A stretch of 64,000 nucleotides of DNA from RUG14223 sp051881075 (GTDB lineage Bacteria; Bacillota; Clostridia; Oscillospirales; Acutalibacteraceae): the NCBI GenBank assembly GCA_051881075.1, contig JBJEPE010000028.1, forward strand, positions 1-64,000, read 5' to 3'. Below are positions 53,591-61,537 of the stretch, piece by piece (positions within the stretch are counted from its first letter, which is position 1; each line of letters starts with the position of its first letter). The notes beneath the pieces are model-generated. The model was not told the origin of the DNA, ran no database searches, and saw only the letters and a list, made by a program, of their open reading frames with translations. The translations under genes and the position numbers were made by a program.

Positions 53591-53633
53591 AAAAGAAACA
53601 ACCTTTGTCTGCCAGACAAAGGTTGTTTCTTTT
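53591..53633 (+). terminator. Strong terminator after tRNA-Leu
   Basis: Perfect 20-bp arms: AAAAGAAACAACCTTTGTCT (53591-53610) and its complement (53614-53633) with a 3-nt loop, ending in TTTCTTTT. Confidence 0.95.
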
Positions 53634-53638
53634 CAACT

Positions 53639-53793
53639 AAATCCGTCCTTCGTCCGGAATAAATCCATCTTACTGTGGATGAAATCACTTCGTGATGAAA
53701 TCTGCCTTGCGGCAGAAGAATGGACGGATTTTATTTCATCTGCGAAGCAGATTTCATCCGAGGACACTCGGATTTCATCGCGCTTTGCGTGAT
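53639..53793. repeat. Array of six mini-hairpins with ATC/GAT stem ends
   Basis: Small hairpins follow one another: ATCCA/TGGAT (53663-53680), ATCAC-TTC-GTGAT (53684-53696), TCTGCC-TTGC-GGCAGA (53701-53716), ATCTGC-GAA-GCAGAT (53738-53752), ATCCGAG/CTCGGAT (53756-53773) and ATCGCG/CGTGAT (53777-53793). Most begin ATC, end GAT and are separated by GAAA or TTTC. The outer pair AAATCCGTCC (53639-53648) and GGACGGATTT (53722-53731) encloses the first three. A further inverted repeat GGATT-TGTGAAA / TTTCACAATCC lies near 53819-53872. Probably a structured repeat element. Confidence 0.7.
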
Positions 53794-53913
53794 TTCTCTG
53801 AAAATATAATCGTGTTGTGGGATTTGTGAAATGCCCTTCGGTCGTGAGGGCTTTATTTCGTTTCACAATCCGTATCCCCTGCTGTATAATCAGATGGGAA
53901 AGGCGATGCTTGT

Positions 53914-54012
53914 ATGCCCGAATTGAAGCTGTGGGATCTTTCCACTGATTTGACGATCAGAATTATAAAAATTTTCGAAACAATAAGTAAATACTTTCAT
54001 TTTGGCTCGTGA
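53914..54012 (+). pseudogene. Truncated four-helix-bundle protein (S23/IVP-like) fragment
   Basis: 32 codons reading MPELKLWDLSTDLTIRIIKI and a little more, which resembles the start of four-helix-bundle proteins related to those encoded in 23S rRNA intervening sequences and found on mobile elements; such proteins are normally ~110-130 aa. The frame ends in TGA at 54010 before the usual second helix. Likely a remnant. Confidence 0.5.
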
Positions 54013-54034
54013 ATATTCTATTGATTTATATGGA

Positions 54035-54181
54035 ATGAGAGATGAATTTATCAGCGAGATTGCAGCATTACGCAAAGAGCTTCAAAATAAGAACGAAGCA
54101 GATATTCAAGCCGCTGGTGATGAGAGTGAAAATGAACGTGGGAATTCTACCGGATCAGTACTCAAATTAAAGGAAGAATAA
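54035..54181 (+). pseudogene. Short hydrophilic ORF, probable C-terminal remnant
   Basis: 48 codons (MRDEFISEIAALRKELQNKN and on), predicted coiled coil followed by an acidic, polar tail. The frame is open a further ~17 codons upstream to a stop, and includes LAREYSIDLYG just before the ATG, so it looks like the end of a longer protein. No ribosome site. Family not identified. The rest of 53800-54387 has no other recognisable gene. Confidence 0.4.
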
Positions 54182-54387
54182 ATTATCTATGCATGGTGAT
54201 TTTAACTACTATTGAATGATGCAAAATTCACAGAGGTGTTATTTCCTATGGTATACTTTTGGCAGTTCTTACCCCTGTTCTGCTCCATTTAGTGCTAACA
54301 TCGCAAATAAGTACGATAGTTTTTATACCATTGCTAACTATCGTGCTTTTTCTTTTTGACAAACTGGAATTTATAGAGGTGATAAAA

Positions 54388-54951
54388 TTGAATAATAATT
54401 TTGTAATGAAAAAGAACGGGTTTACAATACGATTGGCTAGAAAAGAAGATGCTGAGAATTATTTCGTTCAAAATTACTGTCCACTCGATAAGGAAGTAGC
54501 ACGATTGACGGGATGCAAAGAAGAGTTTACTAGGGAAGAAGTGATTTCTTTCTTTTTGAAATCTATTGATGAAGATGATAGATATTTCTTTTTGATTATA
54601 GCACCAGATGGTAGGATAGTTGGCGAAACTGTAATTAACGAAATTAATTGGGAATTACGTTGTGCGAATTTTCGTATAGGAATTTATCATTCTACAGAGA
54701 GGGGACAAGGACTTGGCACTTGGGCAACTGAAGTTACCCGTGATTTTGCATTTGAGAAATTAAAGCTACATCGTTTGGAATTAGATGTTTTTTCATTTAA
54801 TCCTCGTGCAGAAAAAGCATATTTAAAAGCAGGATTTAAAAAAGAGGGAGTCCTTCGGGATGCTATTATGGATGGAGATAAATACGCTGATGATATCTTA
54901 ATGGCAATTTTGGAAGACGATTGGCGGAAAATAAAAGAATTAAATCGATAA
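54388..54951 (+). CDS. GNAT family N-acetyltransferase (RimJ/RimL-like)
   Basis: 187 aa. It has the RimJ-type opening GFTIRLARKEDAENYF, the beta4 strand FRIGIYHSTERGQGLGTWA with the acetyl-CoA loop RGQGLG (~110), and the C-terminal LDVFSFNPRAEKAYLKAGF, the protein-acetyltransferase signature. TTG 54388 follows AGAGGTGAT at 7 nt; the longer frame upstream (from 54259) is hydrophobic and unrelated. Substrate unknown. Confidence 0.87.
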   Translation: MNNNFVMKKNGFTIRLARKEDAENYFVQNYCPLDKEVARLTGCKEEFTREEVISFFLKSIDEDDRYFFLIIAPDGRIVGETVINEINWELRCANFRIGIYHSTERGQGLGTWATEVTRDFAFEKLKLHRLELDVFSFNPRAEKAYLKAGFKKEGVLRDAIMDGDKYADDILMAILEDDWRKIKELNR

Positions 54952-55069
54952 ATCCCAATTTGTCGGTCTGGATTGATAGGGTTTATTTTCCTAGCCGATG
55001 GTTTTAATAAGTGAAATATTTTGAAACCTATAAGGCCGTATCAAAATATAAATATAGTTCAAGTTATAC

Positions 55070-55100
55070 ACCGTAACCTTTATTTTAGGTTGCGGTTTTT
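55070..55100 (+). terminator. Terminator after the GNAT gene
   Basis: ACCGTAACCT (55070-55079) pairs with AGGTTGCGGT (55087-55096), then TTTTG. Confidence 0.8.
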
Positions 55101-55118
55101 GTGTTTTTATGATATACT
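55090..55118 (+). promoter_or_regulatory. Promoter overlapping the preceding terminator
   Basis: TTGCGG (55090-55095), 17-nt spacer, TATACT (55113-55118), about 40 bp before the next start. The -35 element lies inside the terminator's 3' arm. Confidence 0.55.
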
Positions 55119-55158
55119 TAAAAAAATAACATAAAAAGATTACTGAAGGAGGTCAAGC

Positions 55159-55455
55159 ATGAACGACACAAAATGGAATGAGATATTCAAAGCGTTTTAT
55201 TATGGGAATCATGATTTCAGTATATCTTATAGAACAAAATATATCAACGAGGAAGTAGGTTATTATGTAGATGATTGGGAGATATTTGGCAGTCAGTTTT
55301 CGTGGCACAAAAAATTGGAGTGGCTAGAAATTGAATTAACGGAAGAAAATAAAGAGTTTGTCATTAAAGAGTTGAAGCGAATCCATGTGCCCGGAACGGT
55401 ATCAAACGGTGTTGCCACCATTTACGGATATCGTCAGGATGTGGATTATATTTAA
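55159..55455 (+). CDS. Small DUF6678-like protein
   Basis: 98 aa, soluble. It reads MNDTKWNEIFKAFYYGNHDF with many aromatic residues and ends in an EVGYYVDDWE..IYGYRQDVDYI pattern. I associate it with DUF6678 from memory, with moderate certainty. A strong GAAGGAGGTC ribosome site precedes ATG 55159. Function unknown; a self-contained gene with its own promoter. Confidence 0.7.
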   Translation: MNDTKWNEIFKAFYYGNHDFSISYRTKYINEEVGYYVDDWEIFGSQFSWHKKLEWLEIELTEENKEFVIKELKRIHVPGTVSNGVATIYGYRQDVDYI

Positions 55456-55523
55456 TGCTACTTAGCAGAATCACTTATAGGAGGATTTATATATAAATAA
55501 ATATTCAAAGACCAAGAAACTGA

Positions 55524-55979
55524 TTGTATGAGCTTATCATTATCATCATCGAACTTGTTTTGATAGGTATATGGTGGCTTATTCTGCGTTCAATCTATTG
55601 TGCTGTAATTGTAGGTATCGCCTGCTATATTGTTATTGCATATACGCTTCGCTTGGCATTTCAGAAGCATCATAGAAAAGGAATGGCACTCATGAGGAAT
55701 GAGCAGTATGCGGCTGCTGCCTGAGAGTTCCAAAACAGTGCGGATTTTTTCAGGAAACATCCTAATATTGATTGCTTTCGTTTCATTAATATGTTTATCT
55801 CAAGCGCATTACCGTACAGATAGATGGCACTAAACAATTTTGGAATTTGTCTGATGAATGACAACCGTCTGCAAGAAGCACTGGATGCTTTTACAGAACT
55901 TCAAGCCCTCAATAATGATTACCCTAACATTGATAATATCATAAAAATGATTCGCAATCGCATAGCTGAAGAACGGTAA
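55524..55979 (+). pseudogene. Membrane/TPR-type protein gene with two in-frame stops
   Basis: One frame of 151 codons is interrupted by TGA (55722) and TAG (55821) but is coherent throughout. It encodes two N-terminal helices (LIIIIIELVLIGIWWLILR and on), then KGMALMRNEQYAAAA, stop, EFQNSADFFRKHPNIDCF, ... LPYR, stop, MALNNFGICLMNDNRLQEAL and a TPR-like end. The upstream ribosome site AGGAGG (about 55482) is followed by ATA-AAT-AAA-TAT (MNKYSKTKKL if ATA was ATG), with a frameshift before the main frame. Several independent lesions indicate decay rather than recoding. Confidence 0.75.
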
Positions 55980-56052
55980 CCAAATATTAAATATGAGGCT
56001 CAAACTATGTTTGAGGATTCTTTATTTTAGCCATATTTTGATTGATTATATC

Positions 56053-56092
56053 AACCTCTTTTGTCTATAAAGGCAAATGAGGTTTTATTTTT
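56053..56092 (+). terminator. Terminator between the pseudogene and the methyltransferase gene
   Basis: AACCTC (56053-56058) pairs with GAGGTT (56079-56084) with inner TTTG/CAAA pairs, then TTATTTTT. A smaller hairpin CTCAAAC/GTTTGAG lies at 55999-56015 just after the pseudogene stop. Confidence 0.6.
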
Positions 56093-56132
56093 GTTCAAAT
56101 ATAGGAAAAAGTTAAAAGAGTTTATATTTAAG

Positions 56133-56161
56133 TTGAAAATCATATGAATATATGGTATAAT
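56133..56161 (+). promoter_or_regulatory. Promoter of the methyltransferase gene
   Basis: TTGAAA (56133-56138), 17-nt spacer, TATAAT (56156-56161), 34 bp before the start codon. Confidence 0.75.
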
Positions 56162-56194
56162 TTGCTTAAAATTTAAATTTGAGAGGAAAAAATA

Positions 56195-56812
56195 ATGCTA
56201 AATAGCAATGGTTTTGATCTATGGGCAAATAATTATGATATTGCAGTAGGGCTGTCTGATGATGACGGAACATATCCGTTTGCAGGGTATAAAGATGTAT
56301 TAAATACTATATATAACAGTGTTATGTCTGCATCCGGTAATGTGATTTTAGATATTGGCTTTGGCACAGGAACGTTATCAGCAAAGCTTTATGAGCAAGG
56401 CTATATGATTTACGGACAGGATTTCTCTGAAAAAATGATTGAAATTGCTCAGCAGAAGATGCCGAATGCAAAGCTGTATCAAGGCGATTTCACTAATGGT
56501 CTGACAGACGAACTAAAGCATAACAAATACGACGCCATTATTGCAACATATTCAATTCACCATCTTACGGATGCACAGAAAATTGCTTTTATAGAAAGCT
56601 TGTTGCCGCTGTTAAATGAAGGCGGATGTATCTATTTTGGCGATGTTGCCTTTCAAACACGTAGTCAACTGGAAATGTGTAAGACTCAGGCTGGCGATGA
56701 GTGGGACGATGATGAAATTTACTTTGTATTTGATGAAATAAATAAATCATTCCCTGATATGAAATTTGAACGAATTTCACATTGTGCAGGGGTATTAACA
56801 ATAAGAAAATAA
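56195..56812 (+). CDS. Class I SAM-dependent methyltransferase
   Basis: 205 aa. Motif I is VILDIGFGTGTLSAKL (~49), the acidic SAM residue follows in YGQDFSEKMIEIA, and motif IV region is YDAIIATYSIHHLTD. The methyl acceptor is not predictable. GAGAGGAAAAA precedes ATG 56195. Own promoter upstream. Confidence 0.9.
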   Translation: MLNSNGFDLWANNYDIAVGLSDDDGTYPFAGYKDVLNTIYNSVMSASGNVILDIGFGTGTLSAKLYEQGYMIYGQDFSEKMIEIAQQKMPNAKLYQGDFTNGLTDELKHNKYDAIIATYSIHHLTDAQKIAFIESLLPLLNEGGCIYFGDVAFQTRSQLEMCKTQAGDEWDDDEIYFVFDEINKSFPDMKFERISHCAGVLTIRK

Positions 56813-56924
56813 GATAATTTTACAGAAAAATTTTATGTAGGTGCATTATATTTGAATTTTACTGCGACTAATATGTACATAGTAACCTTTTTATTGATGA
56901 AAAGTGTTGTAATGGGGTGCGAGG

Positions 56925-57413
56925 ATGAACAAAAAGATAATGAAGAACTACAAAAACAATGTGTATTTCTATTTTAAAGATGCTTATAGCATAACATTTA
57001 TAATTATCGGACTTCTTCTTTTGGGATTTATACTAACTTTTTTTAACGGAAAAGCTTGGACTAATTGGAATCTGATTTTGCTAATACTGGCATTTACACT
57101 ACCTCTGTTTGAGTTACCAATGATTGTTTTTTCTTTTAAAGTATTACATGATTTTAAGCAAAATTGCATAAGTGAAAAAGAGATAACAGTTCAAAAAATA
57201 TACACAAATCCAAAGCATAACATACAGGGACGTTACGGCGGATACACGGGCGATGTTAAATACATTCTCCTTGCTGATAATGGCAAAGAGTATGTTTTTT
57301 GCCCTAGAAAATCACCTAATCTATCTTCAAAACCGTTTAATGCAAAGATAGTGTACTGTTTAAATACAAATTTTCTTCTTTCTTTTAAGATAGACGGAAT
57401 AGAGCAAATTTAA
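56925..57413 (+). CDS. Two-helix membrane protein of unknown function
   Basis: 162 aa. Two hydrophobic helices at about 23-40 and 48-70, then a ~90-residue soluble domain with the phrase NIQGRYGGYTGDVKYILLADNGKEY, likely beta-rich. Not recognised. The ribosome site GGGGTGCGAGG precedes ATG 56925. Confidence 0.65.
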   Translation: MNKKIMKNYKNNVYFYFKDAYSITFIIIGLLLLGFILTFFNGKAWTNWNLILLILAFTLPLFELPMIVFSFKVLHDFKQNCISEKEITVQKIYTNPKHNIQGRYGGYTGDVKYILLADNGKEYVFCPRKSPNLSSKPFNAKIVYCLNTNFLLSFKIDGIEQI

Positions 57414-57487
57414 TTTCATGTATAAGTAAAATCTATATTAGTATCTAATAAAACAATCCTAAATAAAAAATTAACGAGGTGCAAATT

Positions 57488-57913
57488 GTGGGGAAATTAT
57501 CAAGAGAAACAGAGAAAATAATGTTTGAACGTTTTGGCAAAGACAGTATTATATCATTGGCAACGGCCGTAGATAATACGCCTTATGTTCGTAGCGTAAA
57601 TTCCTTTTATCACGAAAAAGCTTTTTATGTACTTACGTATAATCTGTCAAATAAAATGAATCAAATTAATATAAATCCGTTTGTTGCAATTTGCGGCGAA
57701 TGGTTTACAGCACATGGAGAAGCAATTAATCTGGGATATTTCGGAAAAGATGAGAATAAAGAAATTGCCGAAAAAATGCGAGAAGTGTTCAGTGAGTGGA
57801 TAGACAACGGACATAACAACTTTGATGACATTAACACCGTTATTCTTAAAATTAATCTTACGAACGGTGTGTTGTTCTCGAATGGCACACGTTATGATAT
57901 TGAATTTAAATGA
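57488..57913 (+). CDS. Pyridoxamine 5'-phosphate oxidase-family protein
   Basis: 141 aa, split-barrel flavoprotein type. The N-terminus reads MFERFGKDSIISLATAVDNTPYVRSVNSFYHEKAFYVLT (in parts), then NKMNQININPFVAICGEWF, a typical small PNPOx-like pattern. FMN or F420/heme binding is not predictable. GTG 57488 lies six bases after GAGGTG; the GTG at 57479 is inside that ribosome site. Confidence 0.8.
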   Translation: MGKLSRETEKIMFERFGKDSIISLATAVDNTPYVRSVNSFYHEKAFYVLTYNLSNKMNQININPFVAICGEWFTAHGEAINLGYFGKDENKEIAEKMREVFSEWIDNGHNNFDDINTVILKINLTNGVLFSNGTRYDIEFK

Positions 57914-58041
57914 AGTTTGATTGCTCAAATGAATTACAAAGTATGTATTTTGATAAATCTTTTGCTCAAAAAGCAATATATTGCTGTAATTCGTAATGAT
58001 TTGTGATGCTATAGATAACAGGTTAGCTATATTTTTGTAAA

Positions 58042-58103
58042 CCCATTGCTTTTAAAGTAATGGATTTGTTAAAAAATCAAATTTGATTGTTTTTTAACAA
58101 ATC
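58042..58103 (+). terminator. Two successive inverted repeats after the PNPOx-like gene
   Basis: CCCATTGCTTTTAAAGTAATGGATT (from 58042) is a near copy of the palindrome at 43387. It is followed by GATTTGTTAAAAAA (58063-58076) pairing with TTTTTTAACAAATC (58090-58103). The surrounding gap 57914-58195 has no gene. Confidence 0.65.
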
Positions 58104-58195
58104 TTATTTTATTATTTAAAATTGATGCAAGTATTATATATAATTATGATTCAAAAGTGCATATAAACCTTAGTTTAGAGAGGCGATTACTCTAT

Positions 58196-58690
58196 ATGTT
58201 ACCTAAGATAATACTTTTAAATGGTCCGTCAAGCAGCGGAAAGTCTACCTTGGCAAAGAACTTGCAAAAGTATATGTTAGAGAAATCCCAAAAGTATAAT
58301 GTGGTCTCAATAGATGACTTTTTAAAAATGAACTCTGATGAGCCAATTTATGAGGATGATGTATTTGAAATATCATCAAAGTTGTATGCAAAAGCGTTGG
58401 CAACTCTTAAACGTCAGGAGAATGTGATAATTGACCATGTAATTACCAGCAAGCGTATTTATGATGAATTGATTAGTGCGCTTAAAGAGTACTTGCTTAT
58501 AAAGATACATATTACCTGTCCGCTGCAAGAATTAAAAAGACGGGAATTTATTAGGAACAATAGGTGTATTGGTTCTGCAGAAGCTTCTTATGAGTATTTA
58601 TATCCTAAAGAAAACTATGATTTAACTATTGATACTTTTGAGCTATCAGAGCAGGAGTGTGTTAGTAAGATCGCAGAGCTTATACTTTAG
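58196..58690 (+). CDS. Chloramphenicol phosphotransferase-like P-loop kinase
   Basis: 164 aa. Walker A is ILLNGPSSSGKSTLAK at residues 5-20, followed by SIDDFLKM (~45) and NVIIDHVITSKRIYDEL with CPLQELKRRE, a layout like the CPT/AAA kinase family. Whether it acts on an antibiotic or another small molecule is unknown; sequence similarity alone does not indicate resistance. ATG 58196 gives the normal start; the ribosome site AGAGAGG is distant. Confidence 0.78.
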   Translation: MLPKIILLNGPSSSGKSTLAKNLQKYMLEKSQKYNVVSIDDFLKMNSDEPIYEDDVFEISSKLYAKALATLKRQENVIIDHVITSKRIYDELISALKEYLLIKIHITCPLQELKRREFIRNNRCIGSAEASYEYLYPKENYDLTIDTFELSEQECVSKIAELIL

Positions 58691-58721
58691 CTAAATGCAA
58701 ATTAATATTGAGGGGATAGTT

Positions 58722-59186
58722 ATGAAGAATGTAAGGATTAACGAATTGTTTGGTGACGAGATAGAAAACGCATTATCGCTTGTGTGGCGTGTGTTTTGCG
58801 AATTTGAAGCACCTGATTATAGTGATGAGGGCATTGAAGAGTTTAAAAAAAGCATTCACGATGAAAAATATTTATCGCAGCTGCGCATATTTGGTGCGTT
58901 TATAGGTGAAAATCCGGTAGGCGTAATTGCAACACGTAACGGTGGCAATCATATTGCTTTGTTTTTTGTTGATGGAAGATATCAAAGAAACGGAATTGGT
59001 AAAATGCTTTTTCAAGAAGTTTTAAGACAATGCAAATCTGACAGAATAACAGTAAATTCTTCACCGTTTGCTGTTCCGATATATCATAAGTTGGGATTTT
59101 GCGATATAGATTGCGAGCAGGTGGTAAGCGGTATTAGATTTACGCCTATGGAATTTATAATTGAAGAGAATAGTCAGCGGAATTAA
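58722..59186 (+). CDS. GNAT family N-acetyltransferase
   Basis: 154 aa. Acetyl-CoA loop YQRNGIGKMLFQEVL (~97) preceded by HIALFFVDGR, and a C-terminal FAVPIYHKLGF, all typical of small GNATs. ATG 58722 follows GAGGGGATAG. Substrate unknown. It starts 32 bp after the kinase-like gene and may be co-transcribed. Confidence 0.87.
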   Translation: MKNVRINELFGDEIENALSLVWRVFCEFEAPDYSDEGIEEFKKSIHDEKYLSQLRIFGAFIGENPVGVIATRNGGNHIALFFVDGRYQRNGIGKMLFQEVLRQCKSDRITVNSSPFAVPIYHKLGFCDIDCEQVVSGIRFTPMEFIIEENSQRN

Positions 59187-59203
59187 ATGGATGTGATTTT
59201 AGA

Positions 59204-60001
59204 ATGATAAAAATATATGATAACGGAAACGACTTTATAAATGAAAATCTGGACTATTTGAATACAAATAAGTATTTATCATGCTTTTTTATTTTTGATG
59301 CGCCGCTGTTACTCAAAGCCGATAAGATAAACTACGCCATAAAGGCAGAGAATTGCGGAAACACCTTGCTTGCGCTTAAGGTTGAACCCTACAATTTATT
59401 GCTGTTCGGTTCTGAGTTTGTTGCAGATGAGCTTTTAGACTTTTTATTTTTAAACAGTTATGAAATAAAATCAATATTGGGTAGTGAAATCTTATGTGAT
59501 AAGGTTACCGAGATATTGAAAAACAAGTACAATATAGAGTACTTTGAGGCACTTGCGATGGATTTTATGGAAGCAAAGGAGCGAACAGAGCCGTCATCTG
59601 AAGAAGTTACTGTACCAACAAATGACGATTTAAACGAGATAGTGGATTGTATAGAGCAATTTATCAAAGATTGCGGACTTGCCGATAATGTTAATGTTAA
59701 ATCAATAAGAGATACGCTTGGAAACTTCCGAATTATAAGAGAAGACGATAAGATCGTCAGCATGGCTAGAATGATAAAATCAACAGATAATAATATACAA
59801 ATTGCTGCTGTATATACAAGACCTGAATATCGTGGCAGAGGCTATGCAAGAAAGGTAGTTAATACAATCAAAAACGAGATAATTGATATGGGCATGACTG
59901 CAACGCTTAATGTAGATAAGAAAAATCCTATATCTAATAAGCTATATAAATCATTAGGATTTGTTAAGGTGTTCTCGCAAGGAGAGTATAGAAGAAAATA
60001 G
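59204..60001 (+). CDS. GNAT family N-acetyltransferase with N-terminal extension
   Basis: 265 aa. The C-terminal half is a GNAT domain: AAVYTRPEYRGRGYARKVV (~202) and ISNKLYKSLGF. The N-terminal ~130 residues form a degenerate second domain, an arrangement seen in two-domain GNATs. No strong ribosome site is visible before ATG 59204; it is 17 bp from the previous gene. Confidence 0.85.
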   Translation: MIKIYDNGNDFINENLDYLNTNKYLSCFFIFDAPLLLKADKINYAIKAENCGNTLLALKVEPYNLLLFGSEFVADELLDFLFLNSYEIKSILGSEILCDKVTEILKNKYNIEYFEALAMDFMEAKERTEPSSEEVTVPTNDDLNEIVDCIEQFIKDCGLADNVNVKSIRDTLGNFRIIREDDKIVSMARMIKSTDNNIQIAAVYTRPEYRGRGYARKVVNTIKNEIIDMGMTATLNVDKKNPISNKLYKSLGFVKVFSQGEYRRK

Positions 60002-60094
60002 ACGGCCTATGCTTATTGTGCTTTTTCTGATGTAAAAATCGTTGAAAAATCAGTACAAAGTAAAGGAATATGTAGATTTATAGGAGAAAGTATT

Positions 60095-60712
60095 ATGTCG
60101 AATATATATGAGAATATTCCAATAATAGAGAATGACAACTTTTTAATTCGCTTTATTAGTGAAGACGACACAAAGGACTTGTTAAAAGTATATAGCGATA
60201 AAAATGCGTTGCCGTTTTTTAACAGTGATAATTGTCATGGAGATAATTTTTATTATCCGACAGAAGAGATAATGTCTAAGGCCATTGCTTTTTGGAAAGA
60301 AGCATATAACTCAAAATGGTTTGTGCGATGGGCTATCGTCGATAAGTCGATATCTGAAGCGATTGGCACAATAGAATTATGTATCAGAAAATCAAACGAT
60401 GATTTTAATGGAATGGGGATTTTTAGACTGGATCTAAGAAGTGATTATGAGGATAAAGAGAAAATTTTTGATATTTTATCACTTTTTATTCCTTTATCAC
60501 ATGATTTGATAGGCTGTGAGGAGATAATCACAAAAGTACCGATATATGCAGTAGAAAGAATAGCGGCGGTAAGCAAATACGGATTCATAAAATCAAATAG
60601 TTTTTTGATTGGAGCAGCGGATAATTATACATATAATGGATATTGGACTATAAAAAAAGACAATATTACATTTCACCACGATAGTTTAGACTTTGAGAAA
60701 TCGTTAAAGTGA
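60095..60712 (+). CDS. GNAT-like acetyltransferase, divergent
   Basis: 205 aa. It has the RimJ-like opening IENDNFLIRFISEDDTKDLL and a beta-strand pattern with WAIVDKSISEAIGTIELC, but the acetyl-CoA loop is poorly conserved (SDYEDKEKIFDIL), so activity is uncertain. ATAGGAGAAAG precedes ATG 60095. Confidence 0.7.
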   Translation: MSNIYENIPIIENDNFLIRFISEDDTKDLLKVYSDKNALPFFNSDNCHGDNFYYPTEEIMSKAIAFWKEAYNSKWFVRWAIVDKSISEAIGTIELCIRKSNDDFNGMGIFRLDLRSDYEDKEKIFDILSLFIPLSHDLIGCEEIITKVPIYAVERIAAVSKYGFIKSNSFLIGAADNYTYNGYWTIKKDNITFHHDSLDFEKSLK

Positions 60713-60758
60713 ACAGATAAAAGTAATAAACTGATAATTTGAAAGAGAAATGAACATT

Positions 60759-61179
60759 ATGCTAAATATAAGATATGTGAAAAATTCAGACAAGGCGTTT
60801 TGGTTTAGCCTTGATAAACATCTAAGTGAAGCAGAATTTGCAAACAAGGTAAATACTAAAAGAGGTTATGTAATGCTGGAGAATGATAAGCCTATAGGTT
60901 TATTAAGATACAATCTTTTTTGGGATAATACCCCGTTTTGCACAATGCTTTATATCGATTATGAATGTCAAAAAAATGGGATATGGCACTAAACTGATTA
61001 AACATTGGGAGAAGGATATGAAGTCACAGGGCTACGGAATGTTACTTACTTCTACTCAGATTGATGAAGATGCACAGCATTTTTATAGGAAACTGGGATA
61101 TAAAGATTGCGGAGGATTTGTAATTAATATTCCTCAGTATGAGCAGCCTATGGAACTGTTTTTAATTAAAGCTATTTAA
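60759..61179 (+). pseudogene. GNAT acetyltransferase gene split by a frameshift in an A7 run
   Basis: The first frame (MLNIRYVKNSDKAFWFSLDK and on) stops at 60990. The second frame resumes as GYGTKLIKHWEKDM ... HFYRKLGYKDCGGF. They join cleanly if one A is removed from the seven-A run at 60970-60976, giving YECQKMGYGTKLI, the acetyl-CoA-binding loop. Full length would be about 139 aa, normal for a small GNAT. It may be a pseudogene, a phase-variable gene or an assembly error in the homopolymer. Confidence 0.8.
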
Positions 61180-61191
61180 CAAATTAACTTA

Positions 61192-61226
61192 AAAATCAAC
61201 GAATTTTAATAATACATTCGTTTTTA
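61192..61226 (+). terminator. Terminator after the split GNAT gene; 61227-61537 otherwise non-coding
   Basis: AACGAAT (61198-61204) pairs with ATTCGTT (61216-61222), then TTT. The remaining gap to 61537 is AT-rich. It contains a degenerate ACATTGCTTTTATATCAATGG palindrome at about 61296, split here as ACATTGC and TCAATGG, and a possible promoter TTGGCA/TAGTAT near 61437. No gene is seen. Confidence 0.6.
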
Positions 61227-61537
61227 AGCAAAGTATAGTTAAAAATATTGATTTATTATTAAATGAAATTAGGATGGATTAAAGATTTTAACAAATACAT
61301 TGCTTTTATATCAATGGATATCTAAAAATGTTGAATTTAGGATGTCGCTTAATAAGAATTAATTTACTTATTGAAGTCATTGACTGGAATACTGTTGCCT
61401 GATATAATTGATTAGGATTGTAGAGCATTGCGTTTGGCAATTTACTTATTTTTCTGATAGTATTAGGTGGGTATAATGTCACGCAATGTAATGAATTTAG
61501 CATTAAACATATAAATTTTATAAGAGAGGTAGTTAAA

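Noticed and set aside
53639..53793. CRISPR array after tRNA-Leu
   Set aside because: Units are short hairpins with different stems and no constant repeat/spacer lengths, and no cas genes are present.
55722..55823. Selenocysteine or stop-codon recoding in the pseudogene
   Set aside because: Two different stops plus a lost start and an upstream frameshift fit decay far better, and no SECIS-like hairpin follows the TGA.
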